Shown here: positions 8,833 to 18,555 of the stretch, piece after piece
How positions within the stretch are numbered: the first letter of the stretch is position 1
Layout of the letters: the number at the start of each line of letters is the position of its first letter
DNA from: Pseudoalteromonas sp. NC201
GTDB lineage: Bacteria; Pseudomonadota; Gammaproteobacteria; Enterobacterales; Alteromonadaceae
Assembly: GCF_002850255.1 (NCBI RefSeq)
Contig: NZ_CP022523.1
Location: 504,485-568,484 of the forward strand
Direction of reading: 5' to 3'
Length of the DNA: 64,000 bases
The notes under the pieces: model-generated
The model's input: only the letters and a program-made list of their open reading frames with translations
What the model was told of the DNA's origin: nothing
The model's database searches: none
Made by a program: the position numbers and the translations under genes

Positions 8833-11800
8833 GTGTCTTCTTCCAATATTGCTAAGGGCGCTATTGTACTGCTGCTCGCCGTGATGGTGAGTGCCATCTT
8901 ATATTTTGAAAATAGTATCCATCGCGACCTGAACGAGGGCTTCTATCAGCGCTTAGAGCAGGTACATTCGGCACAAAACAATATTTACTTGGGAGAGATC
9001 GACGATAACCGCCGGTTTCTTTATTTTCTGCTAGACACCCCGCCAATTCAGGGTATTGCAAGAGCGGAAAAAAACGATGGTATCGACCCTCAAGAAAACA
9101 CGCCGCTTGATGTGTGGCGAGCGCGACTAAGCACGATTTTTAGGTCAATGTTATATTCGTATGAAGGCATTAATCAGATCCGCCTACTTGATGCTCATTC
9201 TGGGATGGAAATGGTTAGGGTTGAGCGGCAACTAGGCCAAGTGATCACGGTCCCTGATAGCAAATTACAAGATAAAAGTAAGCACGACTATTACGTTCAA
9301 GCATTGCAACTGCCAGAACGTACTATCTATTCCACAACAATCAACTTAAATCGCGAGCACGGACAAGTTGTCACGCCTTTTCAACCAACCAAACGTTTTA
9401 CTCTACCGACTTACGATATAGATAACGACTTATTTGGTATATTGGTAATTAATACCAATGCTGAAAAGATGATAGACAGAATTGTCTCTCAAGCGCCAAG
9501 TATGCAAAAAGTGATGCTCTTAGGTGCAGATGACTCATTTATTTATCACCCAGAGTTTTCGCTACGATACAGTAAAGATGTAAACCCCGAAGTCAACTTT
9601 CAAACATTGTATCGCGTGACGCCATGGTCCAACAAAATCCAACTGGTGGAAGAAAAATCAACGGGAGAGCAGTTTCTTGCGCTCATTAGCAAGGTTGAAG
9701 GGGCTAACTTTAATAACCTAGAAATTAAGCTCGTTAATCTTATCCCTTTTGCTGTTTATCAGCAAAGCCTCAATGAAAAACGATTAACCACCTATGTTTT
9801 ACTCGCTATTGCCTGCGGTGTATTCGCTCTAGTCTTTTTTGCATTTTGGCAATATACGAGCAGTTTACGTGCGCTCGATTCAACGCGCGCAGAGTTTAAG
9901 GCGATTTTAGATGGTGCATCAGATGGTGTGCTTGGCTTTGATAGCAACTTAAAGCTCACCAGCTTTAACGAGTCAGCACAGCGCTTCTTTAAGCAGCTGA
10001 ATGACAGTCGTTTAGGTAACAACCCACAGTTTTTGCCAGAGGCTGTGCATCAGTTTTTATTTCACTATGCCAATATGGTTTTACAGGGCGAAGTGGTGGA
10101 GTCTAAGTCATTACAACTAGACTTGAACGCCCATGAAAACATCTGGCTTTCACTTAGTTTGTCTCCAATCTACGCAGGAAATGGACGCATTCAGGGGGTC
10201 GCACTATTCGTTGAAGACATCACTGCAAAAAAAGAAGCGGAAGCACAGTTAGTTGGTGCAAATGAACGACTGGAGCAAGAGGTGAAGGAGCGTACCAAAG
10301 AGCTGGTGGACGCTCGGGATAAAGCAGCGAAAGCGTCGGAAGTGAAAAGTGCATTTATTTCCACTATCAGTCATGAAATGAGGACGCCCCTCAATGGGAT
10401 TTTAGGATCACTAAACTTGGTGAGAAAAGAGCCCGTTACTAAGCACCAACATAAGTACCTAGAAATGATGGAAACGAGCTCGACTACGCTTTTGTCGTTA
10501 ATTAATGATGTACTGGACTTGTCGAAGATAGAAGCGGGTAAGCTGGATATCGATAATGAACCATTCAACCCGCTCTCTGTCATTGAACATGTCGCGCTGT
10601 CTATGTCGGCGAAAGCCAAAGAACAGGGTATCACTTATATTTTGGACCAAACTGGTTTAGCGCATATTGAACTGTGCGGGGATGCGGCGCGCGTTAAACA
10701 AATAATTTATAACCTCCTTAGTAACGCAATTAAATTCACTAAAAAAGGTCATGTGAAATTGACCGTTACCACCGAACAGTTAGACGACACGGTATGGCTG
10801 AAAGTCACAGTGGAAGACACTGGGGTTGGAATTGAAAAAGCTAATCAAAACAAGCTATTTCAATCGTTTAGTCAAGAATCTGCTAATACCTCGAACGAGT
10901 TTGGTGGAACAGGCCTTGGACTTTCTATTTGTAAGCAGTTAGTTGAAAAAATGCTCGGTCATATTCACTTTGAGAGTGAAAAGTTTAAAGGTAGCAAGTT
11001 TTGGTTTGAATTACCGTTTTCTAGTGCGCAAACTAAGCCCATCAACGTGCCTGAAGTATTGGCTTGCAAAACAGTCTCTGTGCTCAGTAAAACCAAATTG
11101 GAGTCAGACTCTATCGCTAAGCTTATCGCTAAATGCGGTGGCGAGTACGTTGATAGAGAGACGCAGAGTGATATATGCATCATTACGAATGAGCAAGATT
11201 ATATTCAAATGAAATCAGCTCAAAATCACTTTGAAAAACTTATTTTAGTGGGGGATGAGCTTCAGTGTATTAACGATGCTGATAACATAGTGCATATATC
11301 CGATCCACTTCGGATTGGAGAATTTGTCGCGCTATTTGACTTAAATAAAGCAATTCGATTACAGCCTAGCTTGAAGAAGTCAGGTGAGACAGTCGCATTA
11401 AGTGGTAACTTGGTCGCGGGCTGTCACTTTTTGGTGGTAGACGATAATCAAATCAACCGGATTGTGGCAAAAGGTATTTTGGAAGGACAAGGAGCTAAGG
11501 TGAGTTTTGCCGTTGATGGTCAAGATGCTGTGAACAAGCTACTGTTATTTGAGCATCAAGAGGTTGATTTTGATGCTATCTTTATGGACTGTAATATGCC
11601 AGGAATGGATGGTTATCAGGCCACAAGAGCGATCCGTCAAGGTCAAGGTGGCGATAAGTATAAAGATGCGATCATTATTGCGATGACTGCCAGCGCCCTT
11701 GCGGGTGAAAAAGAACGTTGTCTCAATGCAGGAATGGATGAGTTTGTGACTAAGCCTGTGGTCGTCGAACAGTTATTTGACGTGCTAGATGTGCTAGGTG

Positions 11801-12231
11801 TGCATGCTAAGGATGATGACTCTGTGCTTATTCACCCGTTTGAAAGCGTGGCAGAAGAGCAAACGGGCATGCCGATAAACGAAGCTGACGTGCTCGAGCG
11901 CCTCTCTGGAGATGAAGAATTACTTAAAAAGGTGTACACCTTATTCTTGAATGACTCTGAAAATCAAATGCAACAGCTTAGATTGAGTATCAAAAATAGT
12001 AATTGCGACGCTTCGGCAAGGTACAGCCATGCACTTAAAGGTCAAGCTGGTGATTTAGCTGCAGAAACACTTTTTGATCTGCTCGATAAAATAGAGACTT
12101 ATGCGCGTGAGCACCAAGCAGGGCAGTGTAAATCACACTTGGAACAGGCGCAAAGTGAATACGATAAAGTCGTCGTATTTGCGAAAAAGCGCGTGAGTGA
12201 GTTAGAGTTCGCAGATATCAACAATGGCTAG
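8833..12231 (+). CDS. Hybrid sensor histidine kinase (Cache-PAS-HisKA-HATPase-REC-Hpt)
   Basis: The 1132-residue membrane kinase starts at a GTG placed 5 nt after AAGGAG (8822-8827). The order is TM helix (about 8-26), periplasmic double-Cache-like sensor (about 30-320), TM helix (about 322-342), PAS (about 355-465), coiled coil, HisKA with phospho-acceptor His514 in SHEMRTPLNG, HATPase with DTGVGIE and GGTGLGLSI, receiver with Asp919 in FMDCNMPGMDG, and Hpt with His1066 in HALKGQAGD. This is a complete phosphorelay of the BarA/ArcB type. Ligand and downstream regulator are unknown. Confidence 0.88.
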   Translation: MSSSNIAKGAIVLLLAVMVSAILYFENSIHRDLNEGFYQRLEQVHSAQNNIYLGEIDDNRRFLYFLLDTPPIQGIARAEKNDGIDPQENTPLDVWRARLSTIFRSMLYSYEGINQIRLLDAHSGMEMVRVERQLGQVITVPDSKLQDKSKHDYYVQALQLPERTIYSTTINLNREHGQVVTPFQPTKRFTLPTYDIDNDLFGILVINTNAEKMIDRIVSQAPSMQKVMLLGADDSFIYHPEFSLRYSKDVNPEVNFQTLYRVTPWSNKIQLVEEKSTGEQFLALISKVEGANFNNLEIKLVNLIPFAVYQQSLNEKRLTTYVLLAIACGVFALVFFAFWQYTSSLRALDSTRAEFKAILDGASDGVLGFDSNLKLTSFNESAQRFFKQLNDSRLGNNPQFLPEAVHQFLFHYANMVLQGEVVESKSLQLDLNAHENIWLSLSLSPIYAGNGRIQGVALFVEDITAKKEAEAQLVGANERLEQEVKERTKELVDARDKAAKASEVKSAFISTISHEMRTPLNGILGSLNLVRKEPVTKHQHKYLEMMETSSTTLLSLINDVLDLSKIEAGKLDIDNEPFNPLSVIEHVALSMSAKAKEQGITYILDQTGLAHIELCGDAARVKQIIYNLLSNAIKFTKKGHVKLTVTTEQLDDTVWLKVTVEDTGVGIEKANQNKLFQSFSQESANTSNEFGGTGLGLSICKQLVEKMLGHIHFESEKFKGSKFWFELPFSSAQTKPINVPEVLACKTVSVLSKTKLESDSIAKLIAKCGGEYVDRETQSDICIITNEQDYIQMKSAQNHFEKLILVGDELQCINDADNIVHISDPLRIGEFVALFDLNKAIRLQPSLKKSGETVALSGNLVAGCHFLVVDDNQINRIVAKGILEGQGAKVSFAVDGQDAVNKLLLFEHQEVDFDAIFMDCNMPGMDGYQATRAIRQGQGGDKYKDAIIIAMTASALAGEKERCLNAGMDEFVTKPVVVEQLFDVLDVLGVHAKDDDSVLIHPFESVAEEQTGMPINEADVLERLSGDEELLKKVYTLFLNDSENQMQQLRLSIKNSNCDASARYSHALKGQAGDLAAETLFDLLDKIETYAREHQAGQCKSHLEQAQSEYDKVVVFAKKRVSELEFADINNG

Positions 12232-12240
12232 AGTGAGCGA

Positions 12241-12292
12241 GGCCTTCGTTTAATAATGGTGGGTTTACTCATCATTATTAACTTCTAGGCCA
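12241..12292. terminator. Possible bidirectional terminator hairpin
   Basis: An imperfect inverted repeat (GGCC plus TTTAATAATG against CATTATTAA plus GGCC) lies between the convergent hybrid kinase and DJ-1-like genes and overlaps the end of the latter. There is no clean U-tract, so the assignment is tentative. Confidence 0.35.
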
Positions 12293-12853
12293 GTCATAAT
12301 CCATTTGGGTTGCGGTCTTTCTTGCTACCGATTGCCCAAAGCGCTTTTTCACTAGTTCTAGACTCATATCGATACCTGCCGAAATACCCGCTGAGCTAGT
12401 AAAATTCTGATCCATTACAAACCTTACGTCCTCAACGACTTCTAAAGAGGGATATTGTTCTCTCAAATCGTCGATGTCCTGCCAGTGGGTGGTGACTCGC
12501 TTGCCATCAATAAGGCCTGCTTCGGCATATAAAAACACACCTGTACAAACAGATGCGCACTGAGAGGTATGATTCGCTGTTTCTGCAAGCCAATTAAGTA
12601 CGTTGTGATCTCCGCAAATTTGGTGATGAAGTCCGCCGACTACGATGAGCAAATCAAACTTTGGATGCGAATAGATACTGTAATGGGGGTTTACACTCAT
12701 GCCGCCACGTGAGGTAACAGGAACATGACTTGGTGCGACAAGGCTGACGTTAATCGGCGTTTCGATAAATCGCTTTGCGGTGTTGAATACCTCAAACGGG
12801 CCGCAAAAATCTAAACACTCCGCACCGTCATAGATAAAAATACCAACTTCCAT
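12278..12853 (-). CDS. DJ-1/PfpI family protein
   Basis: The 191-residue protein has the class-I glutamine-amidotransferase-like fold of DJ-1/PfpI and of isonitrile-hydratase/GATase1-type proteins. Glu17-type acid (GPFEVF) and the nucleophile Cys in SVCTGVFLYAEAGLIDG are present, followed by THWQDIDDL, the third active-site region. No AraC-type DNA-binding domain is attached, unlike the longer regulators of this group. The activity may be isonitrile hydration, glyoxalase-like or chaperone, and cannot be decided from sequence. Confidence 0.78.
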   Translation of the reverse strand: MEVGIFIYDGAECLDFCGPFEVFNTAKRFIETPINVSLVAPSHVPVTSRGGMSVNPHYSIYSHPKFDLLIVVGGLHHQICGDHNVLNWLAETANHTSQCASVCTGVFLYAEAGLIDGKRVTTHWQDIDDLREQYPSLEVVEDVRFVMDQNFTSSAGISAGIDMSLELVKKRFGQSVARKTATQMDYDWPRS

Positions 12854-13091
12854 TATTTCTTCCCACAGATCAGTTTTTTACTAACTTGGCTGATTTTAGT
12901 TAAATTTTCAAGGTAAATTGTAACAACCCATGAAAAAACTCTACTCACTGTAGTTTTAGTATCTTTAAGCTACTATGAACTCTAACATTTCTGCTCCATC
13001 GCAGAGAACCTTGTTTCTCCCGCAAAGCGATTGCACTTTTAGAGACGATCCGTAATATCTTACCCACGATAACAACAAGCGATGAAACAAA

Positions 13092-15257
13092 ATGTTCAAA
13101 CCTTCCATCACATTATTAAGTGCAGCCGTATGTTTAGCCCTTGCGGGTTGTGCGGGCACTGCAGAGCAAAGCCAAGAACCAGTAAAATCACTGCAAAGTA
13201 AGCAATATGATAACGTGCTTTTACAGGAGTTTTCAGGTCCTTATCAAGGCGTTCCTCATTTTGACAAAATGAAGCTTGAAGATTTAGAAGCTGCGCTTGA
13301 AATTGGTATGGCTGATAATTTGAAAGAAATTGAAGCAATAGCCAATAATCCAGCTAAGCCAACTTTTGAGAACACCATTGTTGCACTAGAAAGAGCGGGT
13401 GCTCCTTTAGATCGCGTTTTTACCTACTACGGCCTTTGGAGTGCAAATATTTCAAGCCCAGAGTTTAGAGAAATCCAATCGCGAGTTGTGCCTAAGTTTT
13501 CAGAGTTCAGCTCTAAAATCACCCAAAACCAAGCGCTTTTTGAACGGGTAAAAGCGGTATACGAAGGCGCTGAATATAAAAAGCTAACGGCAGAAGAGCA
13601 GCGTATTACTTGGATGCGTTATAACGGCTTTGCCCGCAATGGAGCGACGCTAAAAGGTGAAGACGCTAAGCGTTACGCGGACATTAATCTGGAGCTATCA
13701 AAGCTACATACTAAATTTGCAAACAACGTCCTTGCAGATGAAGAAAACTATGTAGTCTATCTCACTAAAGACCAGTTGTCAGGTTTGCCTGAGTCGTTTG
13801 TTGCGTCGGCAGCGGCTGCTGCAAAAGCGCGCGGTAAGGCGGACATGTACGCGATCACCAACTCTCGTTCATCAATGGATCCATTTTTAACCTACTCAAC
13901 AGAGCGTGAGTTACGCGAGAAAGTATGGAACAACTACTATAACCGTGGCAACAACGGTGGCGAGTACGACAATAAAGCGATTATCTCTGACATCCTAAAG
14001 CTTAGACATGAACGCGTTAACTTACTCGGCTACGATAATTACGCGCAGTGGCGTCTTGAAGACCGCATGGCGAAAAAGCCTGAAAACGCGATGGCGCTGA
14101 TGAAAAAAGTATGGCCTGCTGCAATTGCGCGCGTGAAAGAAGAAGTAACAGACATGACATCTATTGCTAAGCTTGAAGGCAATGATATAAAAATCATGCC
14201 ATGGGATTACCGTTTCTACGCTGAGAAGGTTCGCCAAGCTAAGTATCAATTGGATTCAAACGAAGTTAAAGCCTATTTACAGCTAGATAATTTGCGTGAA
14301 GCGATGTTTTATGTAGCAGGCCGTCTGTTTAACTTTGAATTCACCGAAGTGCCAAAGGGCTCGGTGCCTGTATTCCACCCTGACGTTCGTGTTTGGGAAG
14401 TAACAGACAAAACCACTGGTGATAATATCGGCCTTTGGTATTTAGACCCGTTCGCACGTAAAGGTAAACGCTCTGGTGCGTGGGCCATATCATATCGTAG
14501 CCATACAACATTTGATGGTAAAACAAATGTGCTTAGCTCAAACAACTCCAACTTTGTGAAAGCACCAGAAGGTGAAGCGACCTTAATTTCTTGGTCAGAT
14601 GCAGAAACCTATTTCCACGAGTTTGGTCACGCGCTGCATGCGCTTTCATCAAACGTGAAGTACCCAAGTTCAAACTCTGGTGTGCGCGACTACACTGAGT
14701 TCCAATCTCAGCTATTGGAGCGTTGGTTGGCAACGGACGAAGTGATCAATCGTTACTTAGTTCACTATAAAACAGGCAAACCTATGCCTAAAGCGCTAAT
14801 CGAGAAAATCAAGAAGTCAGCAACCTTTAACCAAGGTTTCGCGACGACTGAATACCTTGGTTCGGCTATTATGGATATGCTTTTCCATACCACAGATCCT
14901 GACAAGATTGGCGACCCTGTTGCATTCGAAAAGTCTCAGTTAGGTGCGCTAGGCATGCCGGACGAGGTCGTGATGCGTCATCGTACGACTCACTTTGGTC
15001 ACGTATTCTCAGGTGAAGGTTATTCAGCGGGTTACTACGGTTACCTGTGGGCTGAGGTATTAACTTCTGATGCAGCAGAAGCGTTTGCAGAAGCGCCAGG
15101 TGGCTTCTACGACAAAGACGTTGCACAGCGTTTAGTGGATTACCTATTCTCAGTTCGCAACTCAATGGATCCAGCAGAAGCGTATCGCAAGTTTAGAGGC
15201 CGTGACGCTGAAGTTGAAGCGCTTATGCGTGATAGAGGCTTTCCGGTAGAGAAGTAA
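13092..15257 (+). CDS. dcp: M3 family metallopeptidase lipoprotein (Dcp-like)
   Basis: The 721-residue protein starts with a lipoprotein signal (LALAGC, lipidated Cys20). It then has the thimet-oligopeptidase/peptidyl-dipeptidase fold with the zinc motif HEFGHALH (His509, Glu510, His513) and the third ligand Glu in YTEFQSQLLE about 28 residues on. The C-terminal GYSAGYYGYLWAEVL matches the M3 substrate-binding Tyr/His loop. It is expected to trim peptides in the periplasm as a dipeptidyl carboxypeptidase. It is monocistronic and ends at a strong terminator. Confidence 0.87.
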   Translation: MFKPSITLLSAAVCLALAGCAGTAEQSQEPVKSLQSKQYDNVLLQEFSGPYQGVPHFDKMKLEDLEAALEIGMADNLKEIEAIANNPAKPTFENTIVALERAGAPLDRVFTYYGLWSANISSPEFREIQSRVVPKFSEFSSKITQNQALFERVKAVYEGAEYKKLTAEEQRITWMRYNGFARNGATLKGEDAKRYADINLELSKLHTKFANNVLADEENYVVYLTKDQLSGLPESFVASAAAAAKARGKADMYAITNSRSSMDPFLTYSTERELREKVWNNYYNRGNNGGEYDNKAIISDILKLRHERVNLLGYDNYAQWRLEDRMAKKPENAMALMKKVWPAAIARVKEEVTDMTSIAKLEGNDIKIMPWDYRFYAEKVRQAKYQLDSNEVKAYLQLDNLREAMFYVAGRLFNFEFTEVPKGSVPVFHPDVRVWEVTDKTTGDNIGLWYLDPFARKGKRSGAWAISYRSHTTFDGKTNVLSSNNSNFVKAPEGEATLISWSDAETYFHEFGHALHALSSNVKYPSSNSGVRDYTEFQSQLLERWLATDEVINRYLVHYKTGKPMPKALIEKIKKSATFNQGFATTEYLGSAIMDMLFHTTDPDKIGDPVAFEKSQLGALGMPDEVVMRHRTTHFGHVFSGEGYSAGYYGYLWAEVLTSDAAEAFAEAPGGFYDKDVAQRLVDYLFSVRNSMDPAEAYRKFRGRDAEVEALMRDRGFPVEK

Positions 15258-15283
15258 AAAGTTTACTCTGCTATTTGGATAAT

Positions 15284-15313
15284 AAAAAACCCCTGAACCA
15301 AGGGGTTTTTTAT
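15284..15313. terminator. Bidirectional rho-independent terminator
   Basis: AAAAACCCCT, a short loop and AGGGGTTTTTT form a symmetric hairpin with A and T tracts on both sides, between the convergent dcp-like and DUF1707 genes. It should work in both directions. Confidence 0.85.
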
Positions 15314-15319
15314 TAAGCT

Positions 15320-15997
15320 TTAGCTTTTGGATTTTGTGCCGTCACCAAATAGGGATTTAAGGCCATCGGCAAATTGCTTTATTTGTGCTTTCATTGAGCG
15401 CTTTACGCTAATTTCAATGCTACCCAAAATCATTCTACCGTGAACATAAATTCGTGGACGCTGTTTCACCTGCCCTGCAGATGCAAGCGTATTTCTAGTG
15501 TTTTCTACTGAACCCATAATATTACGAATATCGGTGACGACATCGACTGTGTCTGGTACGAAGATTTCATCACTGCCTAAAATGCAATCTATATAAATAT
15601 GTACTTCAGGGTGACTAAAAATTGCGTTGGTAAAATCTAGTTCCAAGCTGCCAAGGTAATTTTTTAGTTGGATCTCTTTAGGTACGATCCACTCGCCACT
15701 GCGATGGTTGGAACTAAGTATAGAGGTAATGCTTATCGCCTCAGCACCATCTACGCTTGAGGTAAATTTTGGACCCAAACGAGCGGCTTTTTCGCTGTGA
15801 TATCTTGCATCCGACTTTAGCGGTAAATCAGCACTAAGTGCTGCAATTTGTTCTTGTTCGTTCAGGTCGTATGCTTTATCCAATCGTCTCTCGAATGCAT
15901 CAGCCGAAAGCTCACCGTGGCTGTAATTTAGAATTAACTGGTCAATCACCTCTTCCCTAACGGATTCGAGAGGCCTATCTTTTAATGGTACAGACAT
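15320..15997 (-). CDS. DUF1707/LiaF-C domain protein
   Basis: The preferred ATG at 15997 gives 225 residues starting MSVPLKDRPLES; a longer frame from 16045 adds 16 unrelated residues. Residues about 10-60 form a SHOCT-like DUF1707 segment (REEVIDQLILNYSHGELSAD). The C-terminal half resembles the cell-wall-active antibiotic response (LiaF C-terminal/DUF2154) beta-fold, with ILGSDEIFVPD and IMGSVENT. Homologues usually modulate envelope stress systems; here there is no neighbouring two-component pair. Function is unproven. Confidence 0.7.
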   Translation of the reverse strand: MSVPLKDRPLESVREEVIDQLILNYSHGELSADAFERRLDKAYDLNEQEQIAALSADLPLKSDARYHSEKAARLGPKFTSSVDGAEAISITSILSSNHRSGEWIVPKEIQLKNYLGSLELDFTNAIFSHPEVHIYIDCILGSDEIFVPDTVDVVTDIRNIMGSVENTRNTLASAGQVKQRPRIYVHGRMILGSIEISVKRSMKAQIKQFADGLKSLFGDGTKSKS

Positions 15998-16258
15998 ATG
16001 GTTGGTTCCGTTCTCTTGATTTATGCTTATAGAAGCAACAACCAAGCCAACATTAAATCATTTATAAAACAAGTGGTTAGTGTTTTTTAATATCAACTTA
16101 CTCTATTTATTTACTAATATTTAGTTGTACAAAATAGTATTTGGTCAAAATTACCACTATTAGATGGCAGGCAACGCAGTAGCGCAGGTGTAGTTTGATA
16201 TTGTCAGTCACTTTGCTATGGTAGTAGGTGTTCGCAAAACAACCAAAGGAGATTAGTT

Positions 16259-16375
16259 ATGGCGAAGAAAAGCGATGTCAAAGCGCTTAAAAAAGAGCTG
16301 AAAGCGCGTAAAGCAAAGATTGAAAAGCATGAAGCAAAAATCAAAAAGCTGAAAAAAGCGATTAAAAAGGCTTAA
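16259..16375 (+). CDS. Lysine-rich 38-residue small protein
   Basis: ATG 16259 has an excellent AAAGGAG ribosome site 7 nt upstream (16245-16251). The 38 residues are about half Lys/Arg with alternating Ala and Glu and read as one amphipathic, highly basic helix (KALKKELKARKAKIEKHE). It is too short for standard gene callers. The quality of the ribosome site and the non-random composition support coding. A nucleic-acid or ribosome-binding role would suit the charge, but that is a guess. Confidence 0.6.
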   Translation: MAKKSDVKALKKELKARKAKIEKHEAKIKKLKKAIKKA

Positions 16376-16440
16376 AAGCCAAGTAGCCCTAACGTAAAGG
16401 GATAAGCAAGTGAGCGGTAAATATACCGCTCTTTTTGCGA

Positions 16441-17004
16441 TTAAATCGAAAGATGGCTATATAGCAACCAAGTTCCCACACAGATTAAGATCACCCCACC
16501 AAAGGTTTCAGCTCGACTACCAAGGAACTTTCCAGCCGAATGCCCAATCATCACACCAATTGTTACCATCATGGTGGTGGCAAGGCCAATGAGCGAAGCG
16601 GCGAGCCATATATTCACATCAACAAATGCGAGACTGACACCGACAGCCATTGCATCAATACTGGTACCAAACGCTGTGATAATGGTTTTTAACCAAGGTT
16701 GCTTTGCGTGCTGTGCTGGCGCATCGTCATTACCCTTAAGGCTCTCATAAATCATATGAGCGCCAAGTCCTAACAGTAAGATAAAGGCAATCCAGTGATC
16801 CCAAGCCTCGACATAGCCAGCTGCAGATTGTCCTATTAACCAGCCAATCAGCGGCGTACAGGCTTCAATAACACCAAAAATGAGGCCGATTTTTATGGCT
16901 TCGGTAAGCCGAGGTGATTTTAGGCTGGCGCCTTTACCGATTGCCGCGGCAAACGCATCGGTAGACATGGCGTATGCTAACAGTAGCAGGGTGACGAAAT
17001 TCAT
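16441..17004 (-). CDS. mntP: Manganese efflux pump MntP
   Basis: The 187-residue protein has six membrane spans and the two MntP repeats with acidic residues in membrane helices ([16 protein letters not shown] near the N-terminus and [16 protein letters not shown] in the second half). It exports Mn2+ across the inner membrane. Its 5' leader carries a yybP-ykoY manganese riboswitch, which supports the assignment strongly. Confidence 0.93.
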   Translation of the reverse strand: MNFVTLLLLAYAMSTDAFAAAIGKGASLKSPRLTEAIKIGLIFGVIEACTPLIGWLIGQSAAGYVEAWDHWIAFILLLGLGAHMIYESLKGNDDAPAQHAKQPWLKTIITAFGTSIDAMAVGVSLAFVDVNIWLAASLIGLATTMMVTIGVMIGHSAGKFLGSRAETFGGVILICVGTWLLYSHLSI

Positions 17005-17019
17005 TTACATTGCTCCGGT

Positions 17020-17180
17020 CGGGCGATTTGAGTCCACGACATATCCACACGCCCGACCACAGGCATGGATATATCGATGGTCTCGCCAACCGAGAGGTGT
17101 CCGCACCATGGCATTTTGGCCAATTATGTTGATACGAACTCTTCCGAGCATTGGAAGCAGGCTACTCCCCAACGAGTTGC
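17020..17180 (-). promoter_or_regulatory. yybP-ykoY manganese riboswitch upstream of mntP
   Basis: On the minus strand the leader contains the hallmark GGGGAGTAGC (complement of 17161-17170), a structured middle region, and the second conserved loop with GAGACC before a GGTCGGGCG helix strand. The complementary CGCCCGACCGGAG follows near the mntP start and could pair with it to control expression. Position directly before mntP and sequence both match the Mn2+-sensing family. Boundaries are approximate. Confidence 0.87.
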
Positions 17181-17371
17181 GATAATATCAAGAATTGTTC
17201 TAAATAGAAATCTAAGTTTATAGCTAGCTCTACACGATATGGTGAATGAGTTGGCTCCATTTTTAGTTATTTATCTTATAGCAATACACTAAAGCAGCTC
17301 CCTTTTCCTAATTCAGAGGTTGCGCTGATCCGTATGGAAACGGTCACCACTTACTATGGTGATAACAGCTG
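17181..17371. other. Intergenic segment between mntP leader and a diguanylate cyclase gene
   Basis: About 190 bp with no gene. It should contain the mntP promoter. A short TCACCA/TGGTGA inverted repeat at 17348-17363 may terminate the cyclase transcript, but no U-tract is visible. Confidence 0.4.
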
Positions 17372-18295
17372 CTAGCTTGCCTCTCCAAACACTCGATTTT
17401 TACCATTCTTTTTAGCTTCATATAGCGCGTTATCTGCTCTTTCTACTAACTCTTCAACAGTTTGATTGATATTATCCTCACTAAGTGAAGCGACACCAGC
17501 ACTAACCGATACAGCTTTTAGTGGTGAAAGTTTATGTTCAATAGCGGTTTCGAAGAAGGTTTGTACCACTCTTTGCGCGATCTCTAAGGCGAAAGAATAG
17601 GGTGTGTTTGGCAGTAAGATGGCAAACTCTTCACCGCCGTACCTGTACAGCGCATCCATAGGTCGACGAATATGATTTTTGGCGGTGCTTACAAAAACCT
17701 TCAAGACATCATCACCCATCAAATGACCATATTCGTCGTTATAGAGCTTAAAATAATCAACATCCAACATTACGACACTAAGCGGGCTAATGGAGCGCTT
17801 TGCACCGCGATAGTGGCGCTCCAAGTCAGTATCAAATAATCTGCGATTAAACGCTTCAGTAAGCCCGTCAACGTATGAATACTCTCTAAGTTGATCGGCT
17901 TGCTTTTTATACTTTAGGTGGGTAAGTACGCGATTAAACAGCGTGCGTGCTACTATTGGTTTACTGATGAAATCGACCGCACCTGCATCCCAGCACATTT
18001 CTTGCTGATTTTCTTTAATGTTGGATGTCACAAATATGACAGGAATTCGGGCGGTTATTGGATCTTTTTGAAGCTCTGTACAAGCCTCTATACCCGTTAT
18101 CCCTTCTAGCATCCAGTCCATTAGGATTAAATCTGGCAATGCAAGTTTTACATATTCCAAGGCCTTCTCAGCACTTTCAAAAGCGACGACTTTGCATATG
18201 TCTTCTAAACATGCGCATAGCACCTTTTGAGTGAGTGGCGAATCTTCTACGACTACTATGGTACAGTTATTTAGTTCTACTACATCTTCAAACAT
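17372..18295 (-). CDS. Response regulator diguanylate cyclase (REC-GGDEF)
   Basis: The 307-residue protein has a receiver domain with phospho-acceptor Asp60 (LILMDWM) and Lys112. It is followed by a GGDEF domain with active-site GGEEF at 220-224 and an inhibitory I-site RPMD five residues upstream. It should make c-di-GMP when phosphorylated and be feedback inhibited. It is divergent from the PAS kinase operon at 18556, which may supply the phosphate. Confidence 0.87.
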   Translation of the reverse strand: MFEDVVELNNCTIVVVEDSPLTQKVLCACLEDICKVVAFESAEKALEYVKLALPDLILMDWMLEGITGIEACTELQKDPITARIPVIFVTSNIKENQQEMCWDAGAVDFISKPIVARTLFNRVLTHLKYKKQADQLREYSYVDGLTEAFNRRLFDTDLERHYRGAKRSISPLSVVMLDVDYFKLYNDEYGHLMGDDVLKVFVSTAKNHIRRPMDALYRYGGEEFAILLPNTPYSFALEIAQRVVQTFFETAIEHKLSPLKAVSVSAGVASLSEDNINQTVEELVERADNALYEAKKNGKNRVFGEAS

Positions 18296-18555
18296 GCTAT
18301 TGCCTTTATTCCTGTTTCAGGCTTAGATTGTGTGCTATGTCTTTATGTTTAAAAAGTCAAAGTGCACTTATGTTGCTATTAACAGGATTAATATTAGGTA
18401 AGTATCGCACTGTAAATAAAGCATCTGGCACGAATAATAGTGTAGACATTTTTGTGATGAAGCACACTTGTTATTTAACATTTCCATTACTTTTATCTTG
18501 AATAATATCGCTTTCCTACTATAGATCTTATTACCTGTTCCCAATGTAAATTCCT

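Noticed and set aside
12965..13338. Minus-strand frames near the M3 peptidase start
   Set aside because: They overlap the well-supported signal peptide and start region on the plus strand and have no motif.
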